NCBI RefSeq assembly: GCF_030270585.1 | Contig: NZ_BSYI01000009.1 | Span: 1-64,000, forward strand | Length of the DNA stretch: 64,000 nucleotides | Direction: 5' to 3' | Source: Paralimibaculum aggregatum | GTDB lineage: Bacteria; Pseudomonadota; Alphaproteobacteria; Rhodobacterales; Rhodobacteraceae | Shown: piece by piece, positions 47,690 to 57,105 of the stretch | Numbering within the stretch: position 1 is the first letter of the stretch | Layout: each line of letters opens with the position of its first letter | Made by a program: the position numbers and the translations under genes | The notes under the pieces: generated by a model | Databases searched by the model: none | What the model was told of the DNA's origin: nothing | Seen by the model: only the letters and a program-made list of their open reading frames with translations

Positions 47690-48830
47690 CACTGATGGAG
47701 CGGCCAGGCGGAAGCCCTGGCAAGGCGGCCGGACGGAAGCACCGGCAAAGCGAGCGGACGGCAGCGTCGGCGGGGCGGCCGGTCGGCAACATCGGCAGAG
47801 CGGCCGGACGGCAACGTCGGCGGCGTGATTCCGCGGAAGCACTGGCGGATGGCCAGCCGACAGCATTGAGAGAGCGGCCGCACGGCAACGCCAGCGGACC
47901 GACCGGGCGGGAACACCGGCAGAACGGCCGGACAGCAAGGTCGGCGGTGTGATCCCGCGGAAGCACCGGCGGATGACCAGGCGGCAGCACTAACGGAGCG
48001 TCCGGGCGGGAACACCGGCCGATCGCTTGGGCGGGCGTGCCGGCGGGCCGACCGGGCGGCTGCGCCGGCGGAGCGGCCGGGCAGCAACGCCCGCGGTGTG
48101 ATCCCGCGGAAGCACTGGCGGATGACCAGGCGGCAGCACTGAGAGAGCGTCCGGGCGGGAACGCCGCCAAGGCCGCCGGGTGACAGCGCGGCTGGAGCGG
48201 CCAGGCAGAAGCGCCGGCAGCGCGGCCATGCGGGCACGGTGGCGGAGCCGCCGGGCGGGGACACCGGCAGGGCGGCCGGGCAGCAAGGCCGGCGGCGTGA
48301 CCCGGGCGGCCGCGCGGGTGTCAGCCGACTGGCCGGGTGGCAGTGCCGGCGCGCCGACCGGGCAGCAATACTGGCGGAGCGGCCGGGCGGGAACATCGGC
48401 GTGGTGAACCCACGGAAGCACTGGCGGGTGGCAGGCAGGGAGCACTGACGGAGCGGCCGCGCGGGAACGCCGGCGGAGCAGTCGGGGCGGCGTGCTGGCG
48501 GGGTGACGCGGGCGGGAGCGCCAGCGGGCCGACCGGGTGATTGCACCGGCGGGGCGGCCGGGCAGGAACGCCGCCGAGGCCGTCGGGCGAGAGCGCCGCT
48601 GGAGCGGCCGGGCGCGGGCGCCAGCGGGTCGACCGGGCGGGAGCACTGACGGAGCGGCCGGGTGGGAACACCGGTGGGATGACCGGGCTGGAGCGTCGGC
48701 GGAAGGGGCCGGGCGGGAACGCCGGTGGAGTTGCCGGGTGGGAACGCAGCCGGGTCGATCGGGCGGCTGCGCCGGTGGGGCGGCCGGGCGGCAGTGCCGG
48801 CAGGGTGACCGTGTGGCAGCGACCGTTTCG
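47690..48830. repeat. about 45-copy degenerate 25-bp tandem repeat array
   Basis: The stretch resolves into units close to ggcggagcggccgggcggg plus aacacc, almost all exactly 25 bp (some 24). A distinct variant, beginning ggcggtgtgatcccgcggaa, recurs near 47818, 47943, 48092 and 48399, always followed by the same 24-bp variant, showing a higher-order unit. Because 25 is not a multiple of three, every frame cycles, and the long frames on both strands (over 1,000 codons on minus) are artefacts. It lies between the Atm1 and methyltransferase genes, both on the plus strand. There are no unique spacers, so it is not CRISPR. Confidence 0.85.
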
Positions 48831-49121
48831 TAGCGACCGGGGGGCGGTCGGGCGGGCGGGGCCGCTGGGCGATCACCGAACGACCACCAAACGACCGGGG
48901 CGGAGCGCCGGCGCCCGCGCGCGGCGGCGGCCCCGCCCGCCCCGGCGGGTGCTGCGCCGGGCGGCACTGTTCCGCTCCCCCACCGGCCTCCGCCGCGCTC
49001 GGGCGCTTCCGGCCGCCGGGCGCGCGCTGCCCTGCCGGGCTTGCCCGCGGCGGCGGCGGCGCCCATGGTGTCCTTCCCGCGGATCGGCGGGATGGGGCAG
49101 GCAGGGAGGCATGCGGCGGCC

Positions 49122-49790
49122 ATGAACCTATGGGACATCTTTCTCGGCAGCCGGGATCTCCGGGTCTACAAGTGGAAGCACTATTTCCCCGCCTACGAGC
49201 GGCATTTCGCCCGCTTCCGCAACCGCCCGGTGGTGATGCTGGAGATCGGCGTCGCCGGCGGCGGCTCGCTGCAGATGTGGAAGCGCTATCTCGGCCCGCA
49301 GGCGGTGATCGTCGGCATCGACATCAAGGAGGCCTGCCGCTCGGCCGAGGAGGACCAGATCGCCGTGCGCATCGGCAGCCAGGCCGATCCGGCGTTCCTC
49401 GCCGGGGTGCTGGAGGAGTTCGGCCCGCCGGACATCGTGCTCGACGACGGCAGCCACCGCATGGAGCATGTGCGCGCCAGCTTCGAGACGCTCTACCCGG
49501 CGATGGCGCGCGACGGGGTCTACATGGTCGAGGACATGATGACCGCCTATGACCCGGCCTATGGCGGCGGCCAGGGCACCGCGGCGAGCTTCGTCGAGCA
49601 CGCCAAGGCGGTGGTCGACCGGATGAACGGCGCGCATTGGGGGCAGGGCGACGACTTCCACGCCCGGCACACGGTCTCGGTGCATTTCTACGACGGCATC
49701 GTCGCCTTCGAGCGCGGCTTCTATGCCGGCGAGCGCAGCGCGGTGAAGATGGGCCACCGCTCGGCCAAGGACCGCTGGCGGCTGCTCTGA
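49122..49790 (+). CDS. class I SAM-dependent methyltransferase (CmcI/macrocin-O-MT-like)
   Basis: A 222-residue protein. MLEIGVAGGGSLQMW is the SAM-binding loop, VIVGIDIKEACR the acidic motif II and DIVLDDGSHRMEH the metal/base motif of small O-methyltransferases; VYMVEDMMTAYDP follows. Such enzymes are often sugar- or polyketide-O-methyltransferases. The substrate is unknown. The ATG at 49122 was chosen because MNLWDIFLGSRD begins the conserved region; AGGGAGG lies about 14 bases upstream, rather far. It is flanked on both sides by repeat arrays. Confidence 0.82.
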   Translation: MNLWDIFLGSRDLRVYKWKHYFPAYERHFARFRNRPVVMLEIGVAGGGSLQMWKRYLGPQAVIVGIDIKEACRSAEEDQIAVRIGSQADPAFLAGVLEEFGPPDIVLDDGSHRMEHVRASFETLYPAMARDGVYMVEDMMTAYDPAYGGGQGTAASFVEHAKAVVDRMNGAHWGQGDDFHARHTVSVHFYDGIVAFERGFYAGERSAVKMGHRSAKDRWRLL

Positions 49791-49829
49791 GCTTCAGCCG
49801 CGGCGCGCGGCGAAGGCCCCGCCCGCCCG

Positions 49830-50075
49830 GGTTGTCGGGGCGCCGCCGGTCCGGGTTGCCGGAGCGCTGCCGGGTCGGACTGCCGGGGCGCCGCCGGGCC
49901 GGGCTGACGGGGCGCCAGCGGTCCGGGCTGACGGGGCGCCGCCGGGTTGGGCTGACGTGGCGCCGCCGGTCCGGGTTGCCGGGGCGCCGCCGGGCCGGGT
50001 TGCGGGCGCGCCGCTGGGCTGGGCTATATGGGCGCCACCGGGCCGGGTGGCTGGAGCGCCGCCGGGCCGGGGGCA
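49830..50075. repeat. about ten-copy 24-bp tandem repeat array
   Basis: Units close to ggggcgccgccgggccgggc plus tgac/tgcc repeat every 24 bp between the convergent methyltransferase and second RND permease genes. As 24 is a multiple of three, the minus strand encodes an eight-residue PGGAPATR-like repeat and the plus strand another, but neither frame has a plausible start, so I treat it as non-coding. The rest of 49791-50219 is unremarkable G+C-rich DNA. Confidence 0.75.
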
Positions 50076-50219
50076 GGCTGCCGCACCGGCCGGTGCCGTG
50101 CGCCGCGGGTGCCGCCTGCGCCGGCGCGGCCCATGGCCGGGGGGCTTTCCCGGCGGTGCGGCCGGGCGCTGCCGGTGCATGGGTGGGCGGGGCCATGGGC
50201 CGCGCCGGCGGCGCCGCCT

Positions 50220-53200
50220 TCACTCGGCGGCGCGGATCGCCGGACCGCCGCGCAGCTCCTCGGGGGTCGGCGGGCGGCGGCGCATGGGCGGCTCGGCGCC
50301 GGCCCAGAGGATCTCCGGCACCGGGCGGCCGCGCAGGCCGCGGGCCAGCCGCCGGTCGGCCCAGAAGCGCCGCGCGCGGCCGAGGCCGAGGCCGATGCGC
50401 AGGGTCTCGAGCGCCAGCCGCCCGCCGCGATAGGCCCCCAGCGTCACCCATTCGCGCAGCGCCAGCGCCGCCGGCGTGACCACCAGCGTCAGCACCGTGG
50501 CGGTGCCGAGGCCGAACACCACCGCGGTGGCGAGGCTGACCCACCAGAGCGCCGTCGGCGCGCCCCAGACCACCTCGGCCCCGGCGAAATCGAGGCTCAC
50601 CGCGAACATCATCGGCGCCAGCCCGGCCATGGTGGTGATCGTGGTCAGCAGCACCGGGCGGATGCGGTCCTCCGCGGTCGCGACGATCGCCTCGAGCCGG
50701 TTCATGCGCTGCGCATAGGCCTGGAAGGTGTCGATCAGCACGATGTTGTTGTTCACCACGATCCCGGCCAGCGCGACGATGCCGGTGCCGGTCATGATGA
50801 TCGAGAACTTCTGCCCCATCACCAGCATCCCGACCAGCACGCCGGCCACCGACATCACCACCGCCGAGAGCACCAGCACGCTGTTGTAGACCGAGTTGAA
50901 CTGCGCCAGCAGGATCACGAACATCAGCCCGAGCGCGCCGATGAAGGCGACGGCGAGGAAGGCCTGGCTCTCCTGCTGCTCCTCGCGGTCGCCGACGAAG
51001 GCGGCGCGCACGCCGGCGGGCAGCGGGTTCGCCTCGGCCATCCAGGCCTCGAGCCGGCCCAGCATCTCGACCTCGGAGACGCCCTCCCCGACATCGGCGC
51101 GCACCATCAGGAAGCGCTGCCCGTCGCGCCGGTTGATCTCGCCGAGCTCGGGCACCGGCTGGCGGGTGATGAAGTTGGCCATCGGCACCAGGCCGCGCAC
51201 GGTGGAGACCTTGAGGGTGTCGAGCGTCGAGAGGTTGCGGTGCTCGGGGGCGAAGCGGGCGCGGATGTCGATCTCCTCGTCGACATCGTCGAGGCGCATG
51301 GTGTCGAGCAGCGCGCCGCGGGTGACGAGCTGCACGAAGGGGCCGATCGAGGCGATGTCGGCGCCGTAGCGCCCGGCCGCGGTGCGGTCCACGGTGATCT
51401 GCCACTCGATGCCGGGCAGCGGGCGGGTGTCGTCGATCTGGGTCAGCCCCGGCATCGTCTCGAGCCGGTCGCGCAGGGTGCCGGCGGCGGCGAGGAGCTG
51501 CCCGAAATCGCTGCCCGAGAGCTGGATCTGGATCGGCTTGCCCTGCTTCGGCCCCTCGTCGAGGCGGCGCAGCTCGGCGATCGCGCCGGGGATGTCGGCA
51601 ATCGCGGCGCGGATATCGGCGAGGATCTCGGCGCCGGGGCGGCGGGTGTCCCACTCCGCCAGCTCCACCTGCACCTGGCCGACCGCGTCCGAGGGCCCGT
51701 CGCCGGCCGCCCCGGTGGTCAGCCCGCCGGCGCCGGCGAAGGCGAAGACCGAGGCGACGCCGTCGACCGCCATGATCCGCGTCTCGACTTCGCGCACCAG
51801 CCGGTCGGTCTCGGCGAGGCTGAGATTGCCGCGCGCCCGGACATAGACCAGCGAGCGCTCTGGCTCGACCTCGACGAAGAACTCCACCCCGGCCTGGTGC
51901 TCGGCATAATAGCCCACCACGCCGACGATCGCGGCGCCGGCCAGCGCCAGCGCGGCGACCGGGCCGACCGGATTGGTCACCACCAGCGCCACCGCCCGGC
52001 CGAAGGCGGTGCGGCCCTGGCGGGCGGTGCGGTGGTCGTCGCCGATGCGCGCCGCCGGGTCGGTACGGATCACCCCGAACAGCCGCGCGACGCGCCCGGC
52101 GATGCCGCCGAGCACCGGCAGGTAGATCAGCGCCACGATCAGCGAGGCCGAGAGCACGAAGATCAGCGTGATCGGCAGCTGCCCCATGAACTCGCCCGGC
52201 ATCCCCGGCCAGAGCAGCATCGGCAGGAAGGCGCAGAGCGTGGTGGCGGTGGAGGAGACGATCGGCCAGGCCATGCGCCTTGCCGCCGCCGCATAGGCGC
52301 GCATCGGCCCCTCGCCGGCCTGGATCCGCTTGTCGGCATGCTCGACCACCACGATGGCGCCGTCGACCAGCATCCCCACCGCGAGGATCAGGCCGAACAT
52401 CGTCATGTTGTTGACCGACATCCCGAGCGCCGCCATCAGCCCGAAGGAGAGCAGGAACGAGCCCGGGATCGCGAGGCCCACCAGCAGCGCCGAGCGCGGC
52501 CCGAGGGTGGCCAGCACCACGATCATCACCAGCAGCACCGCGGTGATCACCGCGCCCTCGAGCTGCGAGACCATGTCGCGCACCTCGCGGCTCTGGTCCA
52601 TCGAGAGCGTCACCGTCACCGCATCGCGCAGCGGCTCGGGCCAGCGCGCGGTCTCGGCCGCGACGATCGCGCGCACGGCATCGGCGGTGGCGATGATGTT
52701 CTCGCCGATGCGCTTGGAGACCTGCAGCGCGATGGTCTTCTCGCCGTTGTAGCGCGCGGTGCCGGAGGGGTCCTCGAAGGTGCGGCGGATCTCGGCGAGA
52801 TCGGCGAGGCGCACCACCCGGTCGCCGCTCACCTTGATCGGCAGCGCATAGACATCCTCGGGCCGCTCGAAGGCGCCGGGCACGCTGACCGAGAACGAGG
52901 CGGTGCCGCTCTTCACGCTGTCCGCCGGCACCAGCTGGTTGTTGCGCGCCACCGCCTCCAGCAGCTCCTGCGCGGTGAGGTCGTAGCTCTCCAGCCGCAG
53001 CGGGTCGACGATGACCTCGATCATCTCCTCGCGATGGCCGGTGAGCTCGGCCTCCAGCACCGCCGGGTTGGCCTCGATGGCGCGCTGCAGGTCCTTGGCC
53101 AGCCGCAGCAGCGTGCGCTCCGGCACGTCGCCGGCCAGCGCCACCACGAGGATCGGCAGCTGGCTGAGATTGACCTCGGTGATGGTCGGCTCCTCGGCCT

Positions 53201-53567
53201 CCGCGGGGAACTCCGCCTCGGCCTCGTCGACCAGTGCCCGCACATCGGCCAGCGTCGCCGCCTTGTCCCAGCCGAACTCGAACTCGAGCAGCACCGAGGC
53301 ATGGCCGAGCGCGGCGATTCCGGTCAGCTCCTTCAGCCCCTCGAGGCCGCGCAGCTCGGTCTCCAGCGGGCGCAGGATCAGCCGTTCGGCATCCGCCGCC
53401 GAGACCCCGGGCAGCAGCACCGAGACATAGAGCACCGGCACGTCGATATCCGGCGCGCCCTCCTTCGGCAGGGTGGTGTAGCTGTAGAACCCGGCGGCGA
53501 TGGAGATCGCCACGAAGGCCAGGATCATCCGCGCCCGGGCGGCGCACCAGCCGATGATGGCGCTCAT
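50220..53567 (-). CDS. RND-family efflux permease (second system)
   Basis: A 1115-residue inner-membrane pump. The N-terminal helix ILAFVAISIAAGFYSYTTLP leads to KEGAPDIDVPVLYVSVLLPG; TM4 reads ILAVGMLVDGAIVVVEHADK with Asp at about 400 but Gly in place of the second Asp seen in the first RND pump. The second half has IVALAGIVVNNNIVLIDTFQ. It is longer than usual because of a polar C-terminal extension. The start overlaps the adaptor stop (ATGA), so translation is coupled. Substrate is unknown and differs in origin from the 16-19 kb pump. Confidence 0.9.
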   Translation of the reverse strand: MSAIIGWCAARARMILAFVAISIAAGFYSYTTLPKEGAPDIDVPVLYVSVLLPGVSAADAERLILRPLETELRGLEGLKELTGIAALGHASVLLEFEFGWDKAATLADVRALVDEAEAEFPAEAEEPTITEVNLSQLPILVVALAGDVPERTLLRLAKDLQRAIEANPAVLEAELTGHREEMIEVIVDPLRLESYDLTAQELLEAVARNNQLVPADSVKSGTASFSVSVPGAFERPEDVYALPIKVSGDRVVRLADLAEIRRTFEDPSGTARYNGEKTIALQVSKRIGENIIATADAVRAIVAAETARWPEPLRDAVTVTLSMDQSREVRDMVSQLEGAVITAVLLVMIVVLATLGPRSALLVGLAIPGSFLLSFGLMAALGMSVNNMTMFGLILAVGMLVDGAIVVVEHADKRIQAGEGPMRAYAAAARRMAWPIVSSTATTLCAFLPMLLWPGMPGEFMGQLPITLIFVLSASLIVALIYLPVLGGIAGRVARLFGVIRTDPAARIGDDHRTARQGRTAFGRAVALVVTNPVGPVAALALAGAAIVGVVGYYAEHQAGVEFFVEVEPERSLVYVRARGNLSLAETDRLVREVETRIMAVDGVASVFAFAGAGGLTTGAAGDGPSDAVGQVQVELAEWDTRRPGAEILADIRAAIADIPGAIAELRRLDEGPKQGKPIQIQLSGSDFGQLLAAAGTLRDRLETMPGLTQIDDTRPLPGIEWQITVDRTAAGRYGADIASIGPFVQLVTRGALLDTMRLDDVDEEIDIRARFAPEHRNLSTLDTLKVSTVRGLVPMANFITRQPVPELGEINRRDGQRFLMVRADVGEGVSEVEMLGRLEAWMAEANPLPAGVRAAFVGDREEQQESQAFLAVAFIGALGLMFVILLAQFNSVYNSVLVLSAVVMSVAGVLVGMLVMGQKFSIIMTGTGIVALAGIVVNNNIVLIDTFQAYAQRMNRLEAIVATAEDRIRPVLLTTITTMAGLAPMMFAVSLDFAGAEVVWGAPTALWWVSLATAVVFGLGTATVLTLVVTPAALALREWVTLGAYRGGRLALETLRIGLGLGRARRFWADRRLARGLRGRPVPEILWAGAEPPMRRRPPTPEELRGGPAIRAAE

Positions 53568-54676
53568 CCGAGCTCGTCCCAGGTGATCTCGCTGGGCCGG
53601 ATCGGCCGCCCGTCGCGCACGAATTCCTGGCCCACCGCGATCACCCGGGCGGTCTCCGGCAGGCCGCGCACCCAGAGCCCGTCGGGCTCGTCGCGCAGGA
53701 TCGAGACCGGCACGAAGCGGGCATGATGGCCGGTCGCGGTCTCCTCGGCGAGGCGCAGGCCGAGCCGGCCGTCATCGTCCAGCGTCAGCGCCGATTGCGG
53801 CACCTTGTGGGCGCGCTCCGGGGCGAGGTCGATGCGCAGCTCCGCGGTCATGCCGGCGCGCAGGCGCCCGTCGGCATTGTCGAGCGTGATCTCCACCTCG
53901 TAGGTCCGGGTGTCCTCGTCGGCGCTGCGCGAGATGTAGGTGACGCTGCCCTCGGCCTGCGCGCCGTTCACCAGCCGCACCGAGGCCGGGCCGCCGGGGG
54001 TGATGCGGTCGACCACCTGCTCGGAGACGTAGCCGGTGGCGCGCAGCCGCGTGAGATCGGTCAGCGTGGCGCAGACATCGCCGAGCCCGAGCCGCGCGCC
54101 GAGCTCGGCGGTGTCGGTCTCGAGGATGCCGTCGAAGGGGGCGCGGATCTCGAGCCGGGCGATGTCGAGGCGGATCAGGTCGACCGCCGCCTGCGCCGCC
54201 TCCAGTTCGGCCTGCCGGGCGATGCGCGTGGTCTCGGCGGTGAAGCCCTTGGCCGAGAGGCTCTCGGCGGCGGCGGCATCGGCGCGCGCCTTCTCGCGCC
54301 GCGCCAGCGCCTCGGCGAGCTGCGCCTGGCGCGAGCCCGGGTCGATCCGGCAGAGCACCTCGCCGGCGGCGATGCGGGCGCCGCGGCGCCGCGGCTCGGA
54401 GACCACCAGTCCGTCGGTCTCGGCGGCGATGCTGACCCGGCGGATCGCCGAGGTGCGGCCCGGCACCAGCAGCCGGTCGGCGGTCTCTTCAGCCGTCACG
54501 GTGAGCACCAGCACCGCCACGGGGGCGACCTCGGGTGCGGCCTCGGCGGCGGCGGCAGGGGTCGGCGCAGGCGCCTCGCCGTCCACGACCGGCGCGGGCG
54601 CCTCGCCGCGCGGGGCGAAATACACCGCTAGCCCGATCACGACGGCGAGAGAGAGAAGTAGCGAGGTCCAGCGCAT
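53564..54676 (-). CDS. RND efflux periplasmic adaptor (second system)
   Basis: A 370-residue HlyD/AcrA-like protein with N-terminal anchor LLLSLAVVIGLAVYFAP, an Ala/Pro/Glu-rich tether, a biotinyl-lipoyl-like region (ETDGLVVSEPRRRGARIAAG), a helical hairpin of about 60 residues, and a beta-barrel end with VSILRDEPDGLWVRGLPE. It precedes and overlaps its permease. The 278-bp gap upstream, shared with divergent panB, contains an AT pocket near 54730-54745 that may hold the promoter. Confidence 0.88.
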   Translation of the reverse strand: MRWTSLLLSLAVVIGLAVYFAPRGEAPAPVVDGEAPAPTPAAAAEAAPEVAPVAVLVLTVTAEETADRLLVPGRTSAIRRVSIAAETDGLVVSEPRRRGARIAAGEVLCRIDPGSRQAQLAEALARREKARADAAAAESLSAKGFTAETTRIARQAELEAAQAAVDLIRLDIARLEIRAPFDGILETDTAELGARLGLGDVCATLTDLTRLRATGYVSEQVVDRITPGGPASVRLVNGAQAEGSVTYISRSADEDTRTYEVEITLDNADGRLRAGMTAELRIDLAPERAHKVPQSALTLDDDGRLGLRLAEETATGHHARFVPVSILRDEPDGLWVRGLPETARVIAVGQEFVRDGRPIRPSEITWDELG

Positions 54677-54954
54677 GGCGTCCTTGCGGCTCGGATGCGC
54701 CGCGGCGCGGCGGTCTCGGAACGTTTCGTGATGGCGGTATTATGGGGCCGCGGGCGGCGGATTAACAGGGGGCAGGCGGAAAATCCCCGGCCCGCGGCGC
54801 CGCTTGCGGTGACGTGTCGCCGCCCCGCGCTTCGGGCTGGGAGCGGCGCGCCGGCCCGGCTATGCTGCGCCGCGTTCAGCCAGGCCCGCCACAGGGCCCC
54901 ACCACCGGGATCCATCACGGGGACCAGCCCCAGGGACCGACCGAGGAGACGCCC

Positions 54955-55812
54955 ATGTCCACCCGCTCGACCATCTCCAAGAAGGCCGCGATCGCCGAGC
55001 CCGATGCCAGCGCCCGCAAGCGCATGACCGTGCCCGGCTTCACCGCCCGCAAGGGCGGCGCGCCGCTGATCTGCCTCACCTCCTACACCGCGCATGTGGC
55101 GAAGATCTGCGACGAGGTCTGCGACCTGCTGCTGGTCGGCGACAGCCTCGGCATGGTGATCCACGGCATGCCCAACACCCTCGGCGTCACGCTCGAGCAC
55201 ATGATCATGCACGGCCAGGCGGTGATGCGCGGCGCCGACAAGGCGCTGGTGGTGGTCGACATGCCCTTCGGCAGCTTCGAGGAGAGCCCGGAGATCGCCT
55301 TCCGCAACGCCGCCCGGGTGATCAAGGAGACCGGCGCCCATGCGATCAAGCTCGAGGGCGGCACCGAGATGGCGCCGACCATCCGCCACCTGACCCGCCG
55401 CGGCATCCCGGTGATGGCGCATATCGGGCTGATGCCGCAGGCGATGAACACCGCCGGCGGCTTCAAGGCGGTGCGCTCGCCCGAGCAGTTCGACGCGGTG
55501 GCGGCCGACGGCCAGGCGGTCGCCGAGGCCGGCGCCTTCTCGGTGGTGGTCGAGGGCGTCGCGCCGGCGCTCGCCAAGCGGCTCACCGAGGAGCTGCCGA
55601 TCCCCACCATCGGCATTGGCGCCAGCGCCGACTGCGACGGGCAGATCCTCGTCTTCGAGGACATGGTGGGCCTGCTGCCGCGGGTGCCGACCTTCGTGAA
55701 GCGTTACGGCACCATGGAGGAGATGATGCGCGCCGCGGTGGCGCAATATGCCGAGGAGGTCGCCGAGCGCCGCTTCCCGGCCGAGGAGCACACCTACAAG
55801 GTCAAGGACTGA
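54955..55812 (+). CDS. panB: 3-methyl-2-oxobutanoate hydroxymethyltransferase
   Basis: A 285-residue TIM-barrel enzyme that adds a hydroxymethyl group from methylene-tetrahydrofolate to ketoisovalerate, the first committed step to pantothenate. Metal ligands are visible as Asp63 (LLVGDSLGM) and Asp102 (VVVDMPFGS), and the catalytic Glu as Glu134 (IKLEGG). GAGGAGACGCCC precedes the ATG at 54955. panC, its usual partner, is not in the window. The DUF2332 gene follows within 13 bp, so the two may be co-transcribed. Confidence 0.95.
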   Translation: MSTRSTISKKAAIAEPDASARKRMTVPGFTARKGGAPLICLTSYTAHVAKICDEVCDLLLVGDSLGMVIHGMPNTLGVTLEHMIMHGQAVMRGADKALVVVDMPFGSFEESPEIAFRNAARVIKETGAHAIKLEGGTEMAPTIRHLTRRGIPVMAHIGLMPQAMNTAGGFKAVRSPEQFDAVAADGQAVAEAGAFSVVVEGVAPALAKRLTEELPIPTIGIGASADCDGQILVFEDMVGLLPRVPTFVKRYGTMEEMMRAAVAQYAEEVAERRFPAEEHTYKVKD

Positions 55813-55825
55813 GCCCGTGCACGGC

Positions 55826-56785
55826 ATGGAGGCCGGCACCGCCGAGCGCTACCGCGCCTTCGCCGGGAGCGAGCTGCGCGGGATCTCGCCGGTCTATGAG
55901 CGGCTCTGCCTCTGGGTGGCGGCGAGCCCGGCGCTGATCGGCTTCCTCGAGACGCTGCCGCGGCCGAAGCGCCAGCCCAACCTGTTCCTCGCGGCGCTGC
56001 GCCAGGTCGCCGGGCTGCCGGAGAGCGCGGCGGCGCTGGAGGCGGCGGTGGCGCGCCGCGGCGATGAAATCGGGGCGCTGATGCTGGCCCGGCGCACCCA
56101 GACCAACGAGCCCGGCCGTTGCGCGGTGCTGCTGCCGGTGCTGGCGGCGCTGCCCGGGCCGCTGGCGCTGATCGAGGTCGGCGCCTCGGCCGGGCTCTGC
56201 CTGCTGCCCGAGCGCTACGGCTACCGGTATGGCGGGCACCGGCTCGGCGCCGGCCCGCCGGTCTTTCCCTGCGACGCCTCGCCGGAGACGCCGCTGCCCC
56301 GCGCGCTGCCCGAGATCGCCTGGCGCGCCGGGCTCGACCTCGCGCCGGTCGACCCGCGCGACCCGGAGGCCGCGGCCTGGCTCGAGGCGCTGGTCTGGCC
56401 CGAAGAGACCGGCCGGCGCGACCGGCTGCGCGCCGCGCTCGATCTGGCCCGGGCGGCGCCGCCGCGGGTGGTGGCCGGAGACCTCACCGGAGACCTCGCG
56501 GCGCTGGCGGCGGAGGCGCGGGCGGCGGCACCGGCGGCGCGGCTCGTGGTCTTCCACACCGCGGTGCTCGCCTATGTCGAGGACCAGGCGGCGCGCGACG
56601 CCTTCGCGGCGCATGTCGCGGCGCTCGGCGCGGTCTGGATCGCCAACGAATCGCCCCGGGTCTATCCCGAGATTGCCGCCCGGGCGCCGCCGGCCCCGGG
56701 CCCCGGCTGGTTCCTGCTCTCGGTCGACGGGCGCCCGCGCGCCTGGACCCGCCCGCACGGCCAGGCGATCCGCTGGATCGGCTGA
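55826..56785 (+). CDS. DUF2332 family protein
   Basis: A 319-residue protein matching DUF2332 in its RYRAFAGSELRGISPVYERL start, QTNEPGRCAVLLPVLAALPG centre and LIEVGASAGLCLLPERYGYR segment, which resembles a methyltransferase-like nucleotide loop. No function is established. The start is uncertain: GTG at 55817 and ATG at 55826 are both in frame and neither has a strong ribosome-binding site, so it may depend on read-through from panB. Confidence 0.75.
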   Translation: MEAGTAERYRAFAGSELRGISPVYERLCLWVAASPALIGFLETLPRPKRQPNLFLAALRQVAGLPESAAALEAAVARRGDEIGALMLARRTQTNEPGRCAVLLPVLAALPGPLALIEVGASAGLCLLPERYGYRYGGHRLGAGPPVFPCDASPETPLPRALPEIAWRAGLDLAPVDPRDPEAAAWLEALVWPEETGRRDRLRAALDLARAAPPRVVAGDLTGDLAALAAEARAAAPAARLVVFHTAVLAYVEDQAARDAFAAHVAALGAVWIANESPRVYPEIAARAPPAPGPGWFLLSVDGRPRAWTRPHGQAIRWIG

Positions 56786-56930
56786 GCCGCCAAGCGGTCC
56801 GCAGCCACCCCTAGATCTCGTGGCGCCGGCCCCCCGCCGCCGCAGCATCGGCCGCAGCGTTTCCCCGGCGCCACACCTGCGCCCGGGGCCGCGCGCGACG
56901 CTTGTGCCGCCGCGCCGCTGTGCTACACTG

Positions 56931-56939
56931 TGGACATAA
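56931..56939 (+). promoter_or_regulatory. extended -10 promoter element
   Basis: TGCTACACT fits an extended -10 (TGn + TACACT) about 26 nt before a small open frame, in an AT-richer pocket (cataacaaaaaactgaac). No -35 at proper spacing is obvious, which extended -10 promoters can tolerate. Confidence 0.45.
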
Positions 56940-56964
56940 CAAAAAACTGAACCGAGGCAGCAAG

Positions 56965-57039
56965 ATGAGCAATATTCTTAAGGCAGCGCTTTCGGTGCTG
57001 GCGACCGCCCTTCTGGTCGCGACCGGCGCCGAGACCTGA
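56965..57039 (+). CDS. small 24-residue hydrophobic protein
   Basis: The frame starts MSNILKAALSVLATALLV and ends GAET-stop, predicting a single membrane helix or an uncleaved signal-like peptide with one positive charge at the front. GAGG lies seven bases before the ATG, an extended -10 just upstream and a hairpin just downstream, so the whole transcription unit is visible. Codons (ATT, CTT, GCA) are atypical for this genome. Entericidin-like lipoproteins are similar in length but have a lipobox cysteine, which is missing here. Family unknown. Confidence 0.55.
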   Translation: MSNILKAALSVLATALLVATGAET

Positions 57040-57041
57040 TC

Positions 57042-57059
57042 CCCCGCCCAGAAGCGGGG
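57042..57059 (+). terminator. hairpin directly after the small peptide gene
   Basis: CCCCGC-CCAGAA-GCGGGG forms a 6-bp G+C stem with a 6-nt loop, three bases after the small-protein stop codon. There is no T tract. Confidence 0.45.
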
Positions 57060-57083
57060 CAACCGGATGTCCGCAAACCCGCC

Positions 57084-57105
57084 GCGGCGCCCCTCGGGGC
57101 GCCGC
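57084..57105. terminator. perfect 10-bp hairpin, possible bidirectional terminator
   Basis: GCGGCGCCCC and its exact complement GGGGCGCCGC are separated by only TC. It lies between the small peptide gene and the convergent dddP gene. The remaining 57106-57277 holds G+C-rich sequence and no gene. Confidence 0.5.

Noticed and set aside
45670-48876. A 1068-codon open frame on the minus strand
   Set aside because: It is antisense to the Atm1 exporter and then runs through the 25-bp array, whose period is not a multiple of three. High G+C removes stop codons, and there is no start signal.
47690-50075. CRISPR array
   Set aside because: Units are contiguous and mutually similar, with no unique spacers, and no cas gene is present.
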